Shown: positions 6,655 through 6,855 of the stretch, piece by piece
Position numbering within the stretch: the stretch's first letter is position 1
How the letters are laid out: the number at the start of each line of letters is the position of its first letter
Source of the DNA: CAZAQS01 sp964486825
Lineage (GTDB): Bacteria > Chloroflexota > Anaerolineae > Anaerolineales > UBA4823
Direction: 5' to 3'
Length of the DNA: 6,855 bases
NCBI GenBank assembly: GCA_964486825.1
Contig: CAZAQS010000254.1
Coordinates: forward strand, 1-6,855
Notes under the pieces: generated by a model
What the model saw: only the letters and a program-made list of their open reading frames with translations
Databases searched by the model: none
What the model was told of the DNA's origin: nothing
Program-made: the position numbers and the translations under genes

Positions 6655-6855
6655 AGTTTGTAACGAATGTAATTCCTGTTCGAAAGCGACTTTGATAGGC
6701 TCAACAGGCCTCGGCGGCCTCCTGGCGCGATACCCCCTGATATATTTTTCTCCGCTACCTAACCCGCTACGAGCCTCAGCGGCTGCTTCGCTTGGGAGAT
6801 TTCCTTACCGGAGGGACATAATACGGATCGGTTTTTGTCACTCCAGTAGCGCTGT
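6655..6855 (-). other. Upstream region of the 570-residue gene: open, coding-like frames without a usable start
   Basis: In the same frame as the ATG at 6654, 50 codons are open back to a TAA at 6807-6805, and they read like protein (for example PVEPIKVAFEQELHSLQT next to the Met). They contain no ATG, GTG, TTG or CTG. In the frame one base earlier, a Pro/Lys/Arg-rich stretch (TDPYYVPPVRKSPKRSS) runs from the window edge to a TGA at 6778-6776. The two frames overlap between 6804 and 6779, so a +1 shift there would join them. Either the real gene starts beyond the window with a frameshift, or this is a 5' leader. I see no clear promoter or strong ribosome site. Confidence 0.4.

Noticed and set aside
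6706..6720. Inverted repeat AGGCC-TCGGC-GGCCT upstream of the large gene, as a terminator or operator
   Set aside because: It lies in a stretch that reads as coding in the frame of the large gene (Arg/Pro-rich), has only 5-bp arms and no T-tract. It is most simply GC-rich codons.

Overview
The window holds six complete protein genes packed with little spare DNA, and no RNA genes, mobile elements or CRISPR. The genes look like ordinary chromosomal metabolism. The protein styles (a short CaiB/BaiF subfamily, a 151-residue 'cytochrome b'-like membrane protein, a class III aminotransferase with DPRR and ADEV motifs, and a 570-residue unrecognised protein) remind me most of Chloroflexota. That is an impression from recalled relatives, not a demonstrated placement.

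Layout. A 244-bp control region (2335-2578) separates two divergent units. Leftward runs a likely three-gene operon: a four-helix, histidine-bearing membrane protein (1879-2334), a short CaiB/BaiF CoA-transferase (956-1816, possibly starting at 1831), and an EamA/DMT-type exporter (3-959). The last two overlap by four bases (TTGA). A good sigma70-like promoter (TTGACA-N17-TAGGAT) at 2419-2391 drives this unit and fixes the first gene's start at 2334. Rightward runs a two-gene operon: a PLP-dependent class III aminotransferase (2579-3934) and an atypical extended SDR / NAD-dependent epimerase-like protein (3931-4881), overlapping by ATGA. Convergent to these is a large leftward gene (4942-6654) for a 570-residue protein that I cannot name. 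Its C-terminal third resembles the nucleoside phosphorylase/nucleosidase fold.

How the genes may work together. The aminotransferase and SDR are translationally coupled, and so are the CoA-transferase and exporter. The two operons share one control region that carries two dyads of similar half-sites (ATACC/GGTAY), so co-regulation by one repressor is possible. A joint pathway (amine or amino-acid deamination, CoA-ester handling, export) is only a guess, because no substrate can be read from the sequence.

Most worth checking: the N-terminus and identity of the 570-residue protein, whose frame stays open and protein-like 50 codons upstream of its ATG but with no usable start codon; and the CoA-transferase start, where the Shine-Dalgarno sequence and family conservation both favour an ATC codon over the first standard codon. 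I see no evident defence system or other new multi-gene system.
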